Source of the DNA: an uncultured Clostridia bacterium
Lineage (GTDB): Bacteria; Bacillota; Clostridia; TANB77; CAG-508
DNA length: 39,879 nt
Assembly: GCA_947588635.1 (NCBI GenBank)
Contig: CANPYN010000005.1
Coordinates: 1 to 39,879, forward strand
Direction: 5' to 3'
The position numbers and the translations under genes were made by a program. Positions 26,751 to 34,544 of the stretch are shown here, piece by piece. Under the pieces are notes generated by a model. That model saw nothing but the letters and a program-made list of their open reading frames with translations, was not told where the DNA came from and searched no databases. Positions within the stretch are counted from its first letter, which is position 1. Each line of letters opens with the position of its first letter.

Positions 26751-27698
26751 ATGAATAATATTAAAATTTTTGCCTGTAATTCGGCAGAGGAATTTACAAA
26801 AGAAATATGTGATAATTTAGGATTAGAAATGGGAAAAAAGGATTCTTTTAAATTTGCAAATGATAATAGCTTTGTACAATTAAAGGAAACAGTAAGAGAA
26901 CAGGATGTATATATAGTACAAACAACTGAGCCACCAGTAAATGAAAGGGTTATGGAAATGCTTATAACAATTGAAGCAGCAAAAAGAGCAGGTGCAAGAA
27001 GAATAACAGCTGTTCTTCCATATTTTATGTATTCAAGATCTGATAAAAAAGATCAATCAAGGGTACCTGTTACAGCAAAATTGATGGCAACATTGCTAGA
27101 AGCAGCAGGTGTAAATCATGTTCTTACATGTGACTTACATAATCCAGCAATTCAAGCATATTTTAATATAATATGTGATAGAGTTACGGCAAAGCATTTA
27201 TTGGAAAAATACTTTGAGGCAAAACAATTGGATAATATGGTTGTAGTTGCAACAGATGCAGGAAGTTCAAAAAAAGCATATAAATATTCAAAATTCTTTG
27301 AATGTCCACTTGCATTAATTGATAAAAGAAGAGAATCAAATAATGATAATGCTGTAGCAACAAATATTATAGGAGATATAGAGGGAAAAACTGCAGTAAT
27401 ATTTGATGATGAAATAAGTACAGCAGGTACTTTGGTTGAAGCAGCTAATATATTAGAAAAACATGGAGCAAAGGAAATATACGCAGGAGCAACACATGGA
27501 GTTTTAGTGGGACCTGCAATTGAAAGAATAAAAAAATCTCCAATAAAGGAGTTAGTAGTAACAAATACAATTCCACTTGAGGAAGAAAAGAGAATTGATA
27601 AAATAAAAGTAGTATCAATCGCTCCACTATTTGCAGAAGCAATTAAAAGATTAAATGAAGCAAAACCACTTGGAGATTTATTTGAATACGACAAGTAA
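26751..27698 (+). CDS. prs: Ribose-phosphate pyrophosphokinase
   Basis: PRPP synthetase transfers pyrophosphate from ATP to ribose 5-phosphate, feeding purine, pyrimidine, His and Trp synthesis. The 315-residue protein has the conserved RRITAVLPYFMYSRSDKKDQ region with the ATP loop, VLTCDLHNPAIQ with the metal-binding His, ATDAGSSKKA for ribose phosphate, and the PRPP loop IFDDEISTAGTLVEA. ATG 26751 follows GGATAGGGGGATAAAA; the upstream frame from 26685 adds residues with no family match. The large palindrome upstream may influence its expression. Confidence 0.94.
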   Translation: MNNIKIFACNSAEEFTKEICDNLGLEMGKKDSFKFANDNSFVQLKETVREQDVYIVQTTEPPVNERVMEMLITIEAAKRAGARRITAVLPYFMYSRSDKKDQSRVPVTAKLMATLLEAAGVNHVLTCDLHNPAIQAYFNIICDRVTAKHLLEKYFEAKQLDNMVVVATDAGSSKKAYKYSKFFECPLALIDKRRESNNDNAVATNIIGDIEGKTAVIFDDEISTAGTLVEAANILEKHGAKEIYAGATHGVLVGPAIERIKKSPIKELVVTNTIPLEEEKRIDKIKVVSIAPLFAEAIKRLNEAKPLGDLFEYDK

Positions 27699-27708
27699 AA
27701 CATATAAA

Positions 27709-27745
27709 CAAAAACGGCATGTCACAAAGTGACAGCCGTTTTTGT
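27709..27745. terminator. Bidirectional terminator between prs and the minus-strand orphan
   Basis: AAAAACGGC-AT-GTCAC pairs with GTGAC-A-GCCGTTTTT around an AAA loop. The A-run on the left and T-run on the right allow termination from both sides, fitting the convergent genes. Confidence 0.85.
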
Positions 27746-27764
27746 CATTAACAATGAATTTTGA

Positions 27765-28193
27765 TTAATCGGATAGGATAAATTCCAAAGAATCATTAGT
27801 GGATTTAAAACCGGAAATTCTTTCATAATTTTCTCTGATACATGTAAAAACACTGGCCCAATGGCGCTTTAAAGAGTTTTTACCAACACATCTGCAAATA
27901 TCAAGTCCAGAAATGCCCTTATTCCATGGGCGTGGAGTTTCAAACCTAAGCCGAAAGAAAAATAGACATTTAGTACTTTTAATGTCATCATACATCAGGA
28001 CATATACACAAGATCTGTGCCCCCATTTAGAAAAATGGGCTGATTTTGGACGTATTTGCATTTCTTCTAAGATATCAGAGAAAGCTCCAGAGTTAATTTT
28101 GAAAAGAGGAATAGATTTTCCACTTCTCGTTTCCGTTGAATATTCAACGATTGAATTTTCCGGTAGTCTCCGAACAATGTATTTACCTGTCAT
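27765..28193 (-). CDS. Unrecognised orphan protein with foreign codon usage (CGG used as Arg)
   Basis: I do not recognise the family. From ATG 28193, preceded by AAAGGAG, the product is 142 residues: MTGKYIVRRLPENSIVEY then a mixed hydrophilic protein with six cysteines and FRLRFETPRPWNKG. No membrane helix or signal is evident. Base composition is visibly richer in G+C than its neighbours and it uses CGC, AGG and CGG. CGG occurs in frame at codon 8 (followed by A) and in the FRLRF stretch (followed by C). Shifting at the first CGGA does not lead to a sensible protein. It has its own promoter-like sequence (28284-28256). It looks horizontally acquired. An opposite-strand frame (27913-28293) is less convincing, with no ribosome site. 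Confidence 0.6.
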   Translation of the reverse strand: MTGKYIVRRLPENSIVEYSTETRSGKSIPLFKINSGAFSDILEEMQIRPKSAHFSKWGHRSCVYVLMYDDIKSTKCLFFFRLRFETPRPWNKGISGLDICRCVGKNSLKRHWASVFTCIRENYERISGFKSTNDSLEFILSD

Positions 28194-28255
28194 CAAAATT
28201 CTCCTTTCTGCGAATCCGCATAAATTTTTGTTAATAAATATAACAGGTATACATA

Positions 28256-28284
28256 AACTTATCATAAAAACACTGAAATGTCAA
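28256..28284 (-). promoter_or_regulatory. Probable promoter of the minus-strand orphan
   Basis: On the minus strand TTGACA (28284-28279) and TAAGTT (28261-28256) are 17 bases apart, about 60 bases upstream of the ATG at 28193. Confidence 0.55.
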
Positions 28285-28341
28285 TATGTATAACAATATT
28301 GACAAACCTACAAAATACAATTAAAACTAATAAAAATAACG

Positions 28342-28370
28342 TTGACAATTAAGAACTTTTACGATATAAT
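28342..28370 (+). promoter_or_regulatory. Consensus sigma-A promoter for rpsU
   Basis: TTGACA at 28342-28347 and TATAAT at 28365-28370 with exactly 17 bases between them: a full-consensus promoter, in keeping with a ribosomal protein gene. Confidence 0.9.
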
Positions 28371-28433
28371 ATAAAAAGTTTAAAAATCCCACTTAAATGT
28401 AGAGATAGCAGTAGTGAGGGGAGGGAAATAAAA

Positions 28434-28604
28434 GTGTCAGAGATAAAAGTTAATAATGGTAATATAGAGGACGCATTAAAAAGATTTAAAAGACAATGCG
28501 TAAGAAATGGTGTTTTACAAGAGGTTAGAAAAAGAGAACACTATGAAAAACCTAGTGTAAAAAGGAAGAAAAAATCAGAAGCAGCAAGAAAAAGAAAATT
28601 TTAA
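28434..28604 (+). CDS. rpsU: 30S ribosomal protein S21 (bS21)
   Basis: The 56-residue protein reads [19 protein letters not shown], then [20 protein letters not shown] and a Lys/Arg-rich tail ([14 protein letters not shown]), the standard bS21 pattern. It starts with GTG at 28434 with GAGGGGAGGG upstream, and ends TAA at 28602-28604. In many Firmicutes rpsU is followed by yqeY, as here (29088), but two repeat-C copies now separate them. Confidence 0.95.
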   Translation: MSEIKVNNGNIEDALKRFKRQCVRNGVLQEVRKREHYEKPSVKRKKKSEAARKRKF

Positions 28605-28653
28605 TTGGTAATTAGAGGTGGAAGTTAGGAGGAAGAGACTTTCACCTTTTTAT

Positions 28654-28881
28654 TGTTGAATAGGAAACTCCATGAAACTTTTTAGTTTCGCAACACAAAG
28701 TGAAAATAAATTTTTAAATAGTAATTTTATTTTCAAAAGAAAAATCAAAGATTTTCCCTATTCAACAAAGCTTCGCAAATATTCCACACAAAATTTTTTC
28801 AAAATTTTGGCGGACGAACAACGAGCGTGGGCTTTAAAATAAATTTAAATAGTCTTACACCAAAAAAGCCCACTGTTGTTC
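28654..28881 (+). repeat. Repeat family C, copy 3 (long form)
   Basis: The left hairpin contains an extra block of about 80 bases (GAAACTCCATG...TTTTCAAAAG), itself with two stems, before AAAATCAAAGATTTT. The same block stands alone at 11796-11907. The right hairpin is complete. GGCGGACGAAC replaces GGCGGGCGAAC. Confidence 0.87.
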
Positions 28882-29032
28882 TTGAATAGGAAAAATCGAA
28901 GATTTTCCATATTCAAGAAAGCTTCGCAAATATTCCACACAAAATTTTTTCAAAATTTTGGCGGACGAACAACGAACGTGGGCATTAAAATAAATTTAAA
29001 TAGTCTGACATCAAAAAAGCCCACTGTTGTTC
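28882..29032 (+). repeat. Repeat family C, copy 4 (tandem with copy 3)
   Basis: It begins directly at the end of copy 3 with TTGAATAGGAAAAATCGAAG and ends at GTTGTTC. The inner left arm reads GTGGGCATT instead of GTGGGCTTT. Tandem placement suggests duplication or preferred insertion into a copy. Confidence 0.87.
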
Positions 29033-29087
29033 TATAGTAAAAAAATAAAGAGTATAAAACTCTTCAAATTTAAAAGGGGGAATAAAT

Positions 29088-29528
29088 ATGTTAAAAGAAA
29101 AATTAATGGAAGATTTAAAAGAGGCAATGAAGGAAAAACAAATAGTAAGAAAAAATGTTGTTCAAATGATAAGAGCAGCAATTCTTCAAGTTGAAAAAGA
29201 TAAACAAATAGAGCTAGATGATAATCAAATATTAGAAATAATAGCAAAAGAAAGTAAAAAAAGAAAAGATTCTTTAGCTGATTATGAAAAAAGTGGTAGA
29301 CAAGATTTAATTGATCAAGTAAAAGAAGAAATTGATATAATATCAGAATATTTACCAAAACAATTAAGTAAAGAAGAAATTACAACTATTGTAAAAGAAA
29401 TTATAGAAGAAGTAGGAGCAGTAAGTATTAAAGATATGGGAAAAGTAATGAAGGCAGCAAAAGAAAAAATAGGAGCAGCAGCAGATGGAAAAGCGATTAA
29501 CGAAGTAGTTAGAGAGTTATTAAATTAG
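29088..29528 (+). CDS. yqeY: GatB/YqeY domain protein
   Basis: The 146-residue protein consists of the YqeY domain, also found at the C-terminus of GatB: LKEKLMEDLKEAMKEKQIVR, KRKDSLADYEKSGRQDLIDQ, EYLPKQLSKEEI and GKVMKAAKEKIGAAADGKAI. These proteins are thought to contact tRNA, but the free-standing form has no firm biochemical role. AAAAGGGGG precedes ATG 29088. The classic pairing with rpsU is interrupted by repeats C3 and C4. Confidence 0.93.
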   Translation: MLKEKLMEDLKEAMKEKQIVRKNVVQMIRAAILQVEKDKQIELDDNQILEIIAKESKKRKDSLADYEKSGRQDLIDQVKEEIDIISEYLPKQLSKEEITTIVKEIIEEVGAVSIKDMGKVMKAAKEKIGAAADGKAINEVVRELLN

Positions 29529-29595
29529 TAAAACAAAAGAATAAAAATCAAATATTTGGTAAAAATACAAATAATTGTAATGTAAGGAGGAAAAT

Positions 29596-30876
29596 ATGTC
29601 ATACACTATAAATGAAATAAAGCAAGGTATAAAATTACATTGTATAGATACAAATAAATTTAAAACCAATTTACTTGCTGTATTTATCACCTTGCCATTA
29701 AACAGAGAAAAAATAACGTTTGACACGGTTATACCTGCAGTTTTAAAAAGAGGGACAGCAAATACAAATACTCAAGAAGAAATATCTAAGAAATTAGAAA
29801 ATATGTATGGTGCAAGTTTTGATTGTGGTATAGAAAAGATAGGAGATAATCATGTAATAAAATTTTATTTAGAAGCGTTAAACGATAATTTTATACCAGA
29901 AAATAGCAAAATAAATATATTAAAAGATAGTATAGATTTATTATTGGATATAATATTAAATCCACTTACAGAAAATAATAAATTTAAAGATGAATATGTT
30001 GAAGCTGAAAAAAATAATATAAAGAGATTAATAGAATCAAAAATTGACAATAAAGATCAATATGCACTAAACAGATGCATAGAGGAAATGTATAAAGATG
30101 AACCATATGGATTATATAAATATGGATATGTTGAAGATTTAGATAAAATAAATTCAGAAAATTTATATAAGTACTATACTGAACTAATGGATACAAGTAA
30201 AATTGATATATTTGTTTCAGGGGAAATAAATACAAAAGATATAGCTTATATTATAAAAAATAATGAGAATATAAGCAAATTAAAAGAGAGACAACCAAAG
30301 TATATTGTAAATAATGAACAAACTGAAAATAAAAAAGAAGTGAAAGAAAAAGAAATAGAAGATAAAATGGATGTAGCGCAAGGAAAGTTAGTTATAGGAT
30401 TAGATGTAGAAATAAATGATTATAATTCAAAGTTTCCTGTGTCTATATATAATGTAATTTTAGGGGAAAGTGCAACATCCAAACTATTTCAAAATGTTAG
30501 GGAAAAAGCAAGTTTAGCATATACAGCTAGATCAAATTATGTAAGACAAAAAAATAATATTTATATAAGGTGTGGAATTGAAATAGAAAATTATGAAAAA
30601 GCTTTAGAAATAATAAAAGAGCAATTACAAGAAATGAAGGATGGAAACTTTACAGAAGAAGATTTAATAAATAGCAAAAAATATATGATTTCAGGAATTC
30701 AATCAGCCCAAGATGAACAAGATTCTGAAATAACATACTATATAGGTCAAGAATTATCTGGAATGTTTACAACATTTGAAGAATATATGAAAAAAATAAA
30801 TGAAATAAAATTACAAGATGTTAAAAATGTTGCAAGTAAAATAAAAATAAATACAATATATTTTTTGAGGGATTAA
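29596..30876 (+). CDS. M16 family protein, YfmF-like (catalytic motif absent)
   Basis: The 426-residue protein has the two-domain M16 fold pattern, with the C-terminal half containing SVYNVILGESATSKLFQNVR-like and REKASLAYTARSNYV segments. In the first half, where active peptidases have HxxEH, it reads AVLKRGTANTNTQEEIS, so it should be inactive. Paired with the active gene downstream it resembles the YfmF/YfmH pair of Firmicutes, in which an inactive and an active subunit work together. AAGGAGG precedes ATG 29596. Confidence 0.87.
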   Translation: MSYTINEIKQGIKLHCIDTNKFKTNLLAVFITLPLNREKITFDTVIPAVLKRGTANTNTQEEISKKLENMYGASFDCGIEKIGDNHVIKFYLEALNDNFIPENSKINILKDSIDLLLDIILNPLTENNKFKDEYVEAEKNNIKRLIESKIDNKDQYALNRCIEEMYKDEPYGLYKYGYVEDLDKINSENLYKYYTELMDTSKIDIFVSGEINTKDIAYIIKNNENISKLKERQPKYIVNNEQTENKKEVKEKEIEDKMDVAQGKLVIGLDVEINDYNSKFPVSIYNVILGESATSKLFQNVREKASLAYTARSNYVRQKNNIYIRCGIEIENYEKALEIIKEQLQEMKDGNFTEEDLINSKKYMISGIQSAQDEQDSEITYYIGQELSGMFTTFEEYMKKINEIKLQDVKNVASKIKINTIYFLRD

Positions 30877-30896
30877 ATAAATCATAATTTCCACCA

Positions 30897-30962
30897 ATTC
30901 GCTATGACGGAGGAAAAAATTCCATTTCTGCGAAATAAATTTTTTCCTCACGTCCGGACGCT
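30897..30962. repeat. Inverted repeat pair B, left copy
   Basis: The segment with TTCGCTATGACGGAGGAAAAAA, TTCCATTTCTGCGAAAT and TTTTTTCCTCACGTCC lies between the two M16 genes. The reverse complement is found after the second M16 gene at 32278-32345, so that gene is bracketed by inverted copies. It also has internal complementarity (GAGGAAAAAATT / AATTTTTTCCTC). Confidence 0.8.
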
Positions 30963-30993
30963 CAAACAATAATTTATAAAAAAGGAGATGCTT

Positions 30994-32274
30994 ATGCAAG
31001 TTATAGAAAATTTAAGTGTTAAAGAAGAACTATATATAGAGAAATTAGAAAATGGTTTAACTGTAATGATTATTCCTAAAAAGGGAATAAGAAAAAAGTA
31101 TGTAATGTGGGCAACACATTATGGTTCAATTGATAATAAATTTATTATTCCAGGTGAAGAAAATGCTGTAGAGGTTCCAGATGGTGTGGCACATTTTTTG
31201 GAACATAAAATGTTTGAGCAAGAAAATGGTACAAATAGTTTAGATACTTTAACTGCATTAGGAGTAAATGCAAATGCATATACAACCAATAATTATACCA
31301 CGTATCTTTTTGAATCCACAGATAATTTTTATCCTGCACTAGATGAATTAATGGATTATGTTCAAAAACCATATTTCACTGATGAAAATGTAGAAAAAGA
31401 AAAAGGTATAATTGCTCAGGAAATAAAAATGTATGATGATTATCCAGATTGGGTAGTGTATATGAATGCAATAAGAAATATGTACAAAAACAATCCTATA
31501 AAAATAGATATAGCTGGAAGTGTAGAATCAATATATAAAATAGATAAAGATATTTTATATAAATGTTATAATACTTTTTATAATCCAGCAAATATGGTTA
31601 TGTGTTTTTGTGGAGATTTTGAACCAGAGAAACTAATAGAAGAAGTAAAAAAAAGATTAATAAAAAAACCAAGTCAAAGTGAAATAAAAAGAATATATGA
31701 AGAAGAACCAGAAGAAATAGTAAAAAAAAGAACAGAGCAAGTTATGGAAGTAAGTATGCCGTTATTTGTAATAGGTATAAAAGATAAAGTTCCTGATAAA
31801 AATCAAGACGTTGTAAAAAAACATATAGCAATAGAAATTTTATTAAATATGATTATAGGAAAAAGTTCTAGATTATATAAAGAATTATATGAAAAAGAGT
31901 TATTAATTTCTGAGCCATTTTTAGAATATGAATTTACGGATAACTATGCTCATATTGCAATAACTGGGATATCAACTAATCCAGATAAAGTTTTGGAAGA
32001 GATAGAACAAGAAATAAACAAACTAAAAGAAGAAGGGTTAGACTTAGATGCTTTCGAAAGAATAAAGAATATGTTATATGGAAATGCAGTAAAAGAATTT
32101 AATAATGTATCAGATATAGCTAGAATGTTTATTACAGATTATTTTAAAGGTGTAAATAGTTTCGACTATTTGGAAAGTTATAAGCAAATAACACCAGAAT
32201 ATACGCATGAAATCTTAAAAGACGTGTTTTTAAAAGATAAAACAGTGTTATCTGTAGTAAAAAATAGTAAATAA
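30994..32274 (+). CDS. M16 family zinc peptidase, YfmH-like
   Basis: This 426-residue protein has the inverted zinc motif HFLEHKMFE (HxxEH near residues 67-71) and the distal Glu in the ENVEKEKGIIAQEIKMYDD region about 75 residues later, as in active M16 peptidases. The C-terminal half contains the SSRLYKELYEKELLISEPF stretch. ATG 30994 is preferred over 30988, because the AAGGAG ribosome site (30982-30986) overlaps the earlier ATG. It is the probable catalytic partner of the YfmF-like protein upstream. Substrate unknown. It is flanked by inverted repeats B. Confidence 0.9.
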   Translation: MQVIENLSVKEELYIEKLENGLTVMIIPKKGIRKKYVMWATHYGSIDNKFIIPGEENAVEVPDGVAHFLEHKMFEQENGTNSLDTLTALGVNANAYTTNNYTTYLFESTDNFYPALDELMDYVQKPYFTDENVEKEKGIIAQEIKMYDDYPDWVVYMNAIRNMYKNNPIKIDIAGSVESIYKIDKDILYKCYNTFYNPANMVMCFCGDFEPEKLIEEVKKRLIKKPSQSEIKRIYEEEPEEIVKKRTEQVMEVSMPLFVIGIKDKVPDKNQDVVKKHIAIEILLNMIIGKSSRLYKELYEKELLISEPFLEYEFTDNYAHIAITGISTNPDKVLEEIEQEINKLKEEGLDLDAFERIKNMLYGNAVKEFNNVSDIARMFITDYFKGVNSFDYLESYKQITPEYTHEILKDVFLKDKTVLSVVKNSK

Positions 32275-32277
32275 TTT

Positions 32278-32460
32278 TAGCATCTGGACGTGAGGAAAAA
32301 AATATTTCGCAGAAATGGAATTTTCTTATCAGTCCTAGCGAATTAATTGTATGCTTTTCGGGTCGCCCAAGGGTGCAACACCTACAAAGTTTGCATTTAA
32401 TTTGTTGTTTATCCTTCATGGGCGGAAATGGATTCCGCCCCTACAAGCAACAATTTAAAA
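32278..32460. repeat. Inverted repeat pair B, right copy, plus GGGCGGAA palindrome
   Basis: 32278-32345 is the reverse complement of repeat B at 30897-30962 with some differences. The rest holds a palindrome, GGGCGGAAATGGATTCCGCCC (32420-32440), then a TACAAGCAACAATTT tail shared in form with other gaps here (CAAACAACAATTT). No gene is seen. Confidence 0.75.
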
Positions 32461-32472
32461 AAGGAAAAAATT

Positions 32473-33295
32473 ATGAACACAATAACATTTCCGGGATTAA
32501 ATTTCAAAATTAAATTATCAAGAATAGCATTTTCAATAGGTAATATAGATATTTATTGGTATGCTATTCTTATGATGTCTGCATTTATTATAGCTTTAAT
32601 AATTTTTAAAATTAAAGATGGTAAATTTGGTATTAAATTTTCTGATATGATAGATTTAAGTTTATTCGTTATACCAATATCAATAATATCAGCAAGAATT
32701 TATTACATATTGTTTAATTTGGAATATTATATAAATTATCCATCACAAATTTTTAATTTAAAGGCAGGCGGGCTTGCAATATATGGTGGAATAATTGGTG
32801 GACTTATTACTTGTTATATATTTTGCAAAAAAAGAAAAATTAATTTATTAGATTTATTAGATTATATAATTCCATGTTTAGCACTTCGGACAAGCAATAG
32901 GCAGATGGGGGAATTTTATAAATATAGAAGCATATGGTGGACAAACTAATCTTCCATGGAGGATGGGAGTTTACGAAGCGGGAAAATATATTGAAGTTCA
33001 TCCTACATTTTTATATGAATCATTAGTTACCTTTTTACTGTTTATATTATTGTGCATAATGTCAAATAAAAGGAAATATAAGGGACAAATAACACTCATA
33101 TATTTAATAGTGTATTCATTTGCAAGGATGATTATAGAAGGCTTAAGAACAGATAGCCTTATGTTGGGAAATATAAGAATATCGCAATTATTATCTTTAA
33201 TAATATTTGTAATTTCGGCATTTATATATATAAAAGAAAAAATAAAGTTAAATAGATTGTTGCTTGAGAAGTGCGATGTGAGAAGTGAGAAATGA
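32473..33295 (+). CDS. lgt: Prolipoprotein diacylglyceryl transferase, read through one CGGA recoding site
   Basis: Lgt transfers diacylglycerol from phosphatidylglycerol to the lipobox cysteine, the first step of lipoprotein maturation. The 273-residue multi-pass protein begins MNTITFPGLNFKIKLSRIAF. It has GGLAIYGGIIGGL near residues 97-109. In the zero frame it stops at 32949. Skipping C 32887 gives CLALGQAIGRWGNFINIEAYGG, containing the Lgt signature with the catalytic Arg, then VYEAGKYIEVHPTFLYES. ATG 32473 follows AAAGGAAAAA. The C-terminal residues (EKCDVRSEK) are encoded by repeat A copy 2, a repeat-derived tail. Confidence 0.94.
32887..32890 (+). other. CGGA recoding (+1) site in lgt
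   Basis: Zero frame TTA GCA CTT CGG ACA (CGG is codon 139); skipping the C gives CTT GGA CAA GCA ATA GGC AGA TGG, the Lgt signature. The zero frame stops about 20 codons later. The preceding codon is CTT. Confidence 0.94.
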
Positions 33296-33373
33296 GAAAT
33301 TAGGGAAAGCCTACGAAGACTAGACCTAAAATCGCACCTCTCATCTCTTACCTCTCAAAAACAAATTACAATT
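33264..33373. repeat. Repeat A, copy 2 (inverted relative to copy 1)
   Basis: Contains GAGAAGTGAGAAATGAGAAAT, CCTACGAAGACTAGACCT and ACCTCTCATCTCTTACCTCTC. It is the reverse complement of the block at 9151-9260. Its first 32 bases are coding sequence for the end of lgt. The following bases to 33473 contain no gene that I can see. Confidence 0.85.
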
Positions 33374-33473
33374 TGTCGTTTTTTAGTCTTTTTGATAAAA
33401 CAAGAAAACAAAATAAAAAAAAATATAACCAAGTGTTATAAAATAAAGAAAAATGACATACGAAAGTTAGGTT

Positions 33474-33499
33474 AAAAACAGCATTTATGCTGTTTTTTT
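33474..33499 (+). terminator. Intrinsic terminator
   Basis: AAACAGCAT pairs with ATGCTGTTT, followed by a T-run. It lies 180 bases after lgt and just before the promoter of the Spo0E-like gene. Confidence 0.8.
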
Positions 33500-33500
33500 A

Positions 33501-33529
33501 TTGACCTAAATGTAAAAATATGGTATTTT
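33501..33529 (+). promoter_or_regulatory. Promoter of the Spo0E-like gene
   Basis: TTGACC at 33501-33506 and TATTTT at 33524-33529 with a 17-base spacer, 45 bases before the start codon. Confidence 0.6.
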
Positions 33530-33573
33530 ATTAATATACAAAAGAAAAAAAGAAAAAAAGGAGCTGATGTTCT

Positions 33574-33744
33574 ATGCTAGATGAAGAAATTCTAGAATTA
33601 AGACGAAAATTACATGAAAGTATAATAAATGAAAAAGATTATGATAAAACATATAGATTAAGCATAGAACTTGACGAACTAATAACCAAATACTATAATA
33701 AAAAATTAACGAAAAAAAAAGATACAGATGTAATAGAAATGTAG
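33574..33744 (+). CDS. Spo0E-like aspartyl-phosphate phosphatase
   Basis: The 56-residue protein (MLDEEILELRRKLHESIINE, then YRLSIELDELITKYYNKKL) matches the small Spo0E family, with the SxELDxLIxxYY signature near residues 30-41. Family members dephosphorylate Spo0A-P and delay sporulation in Bacillus. AAGGAG lies upstream of ATG 33574, and a terminator follows directly, so it is a single-gene unit. It adds to the sporulation evidence in this window. Confidence 0.85.
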   Translation: MLDEEILELRRKLHESIINEKDYDKTYRLSIELDELITKYYNKKLTKKKDTDVIEM

Positions 33745-33746
33745 GT

Positions 33747-33783
33747 AAAAAATGAAGATGAAAATAATCATCTTCATTTTTTG
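33747..33783 (+). terminator. Intrinsic terminator after the Spo0E-like gene
   Basis: AAAAATGAAGATGA pairs with TCATCTTCATTTTT around AAATAA, with T-rich right arm. It runs directly into repeat C5. Confidence 0.85.
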
Positions 33784-33933
33784 TTGAATAGGAAAATCAA
33801 AGATTTTCCCTATTCAACAAAGCTTCGCAAATATTCCACACAAAATTTTTTCAAAATTTTGGCGGGCGAACAACGAGCGTGGGCTTTAAAATAAATTTAA
33901 ATAGTCTGACATCAAAAAAGCCCACTGTTGTTC
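33781..33933 (+). repeat. Repeat family C, copy 5 (best complete copy)
   Basis: Left hairpin: TTGTTGAATAGGAAAATC, then GATTTTCCCTATTCAACAA, almost perfectly complementary. Linker: AGCTTCGCAAATATTCCACAC. Right hairpin: GAACAACGAGCGTGGGCTTT with AAAGCCCACTGTTGTTC. Compare C2 for a compensatory change in the left stem. Confidence 0.9.
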
Positions 33934-34102
33934 TAAACTAATTATTATATATTTCTAATATTATTTATGAATCTTTACTTAGTAAAATGCTTTTCTAATA
34001 TTTCAGAAATATTTCAAAATTATTACAAATTTATTAAATTTACATTAAAACTTTACAAAAAAATAAATTATATGCTAAAATATAAACAAAAAAATGTTAT
34101 AG

Positions 34103-34131
34103 TTGAAATAAAATAAAAACTATGTTATAAT
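34103..34131 (+). promoter_or_regulatory. Promoter of the type IV secretion cluster
   Basis: TTGAAA at 34103-34108 and TATAAT at 34126-34131 with a 17-base spacer. It lies 24 bases upstream of the first pilin-like gene, which has AGGGAGGG as ribosome site. The stretch 33934-34102 before it is AT-rich with no gene. Confidence 0.8.
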
Positions 34132-34155
34132 TTAATATGATAGGGAGGGTATATT

Positions 34156-34509
34156 ATGAAAAAGACTAAATTAATTATATCAATACTTATAGTAATTTCA
34201 ATAATAATATTTCCTCTTATAATAAATGCTTCACAAATTACTCCAGATGATTATAAAGCAGCAGATCTTACAACATCAGATGTAGAAGGAATGTTTAAAT
34301 ATGGGGGAAGGATAGCTGGTATTATACAAATAGTAGGAACTATTGTTTCGGCAGGAACAATAATAATTATAGGAATTAGATATGTTTTATCAAGTGTAGA
34401 TGAAAAAGCAGAATATAAAGAAAGAATGTATCCATATTTTATAGGAGCAGTATTACTATTTGGAGCATCTAATATAGTTAAAATAATATATCAAATATTT
34501 ATAAGTTAA
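34156..34509 (+). CDS. TrbC/VirB2-like pilin 1
   Basis: The 117-residue protein has an N-terminal signal or first helix (LIISILIVISIIIFPLIINAS) and then the shared core GGRIAGIIQIVGTIVSAGTII, followed by SVDEKAEYKERMYPYFIGAVLLFGASNIVKIIY. This two-helix layout with a charged cytoplasmic loop is the VirB2/TrbC pilin pattern. Four related genes follow. It is the first gene after the promoter at 34103. Confidence 0.82.
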   Translation: MKKTKLIISILIVISIIIFPLIINASQITPDDYKAADLTTSDVEGMFKYGGRIAGIIQIVGTIVSAGTIIIIGIRYVLSSVDEKAEYKERMYPYFIGAVLLFGASNIVKIIYQIFIS

Positions 34510-34544
34510 TTTAAATAAATATAGCAATAGAGAGGTGATATTGG

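Noticed and set aside
27913..28293. Plus-strand 126-residue ORF opposite the orphan gene
   Set aside because: No ribosome site at its start, whereas the minus-strand ORF has AAAGGAG, a promoter and a terminator correctly placed.
33781..33933. Repeat family C as a CRISPR or as tandem terminators only
   Set aside because: Copies are dispersed, single or double, and contain two distinct hairpins with a conserved linker, which is more than a terminator and lacks spacers.
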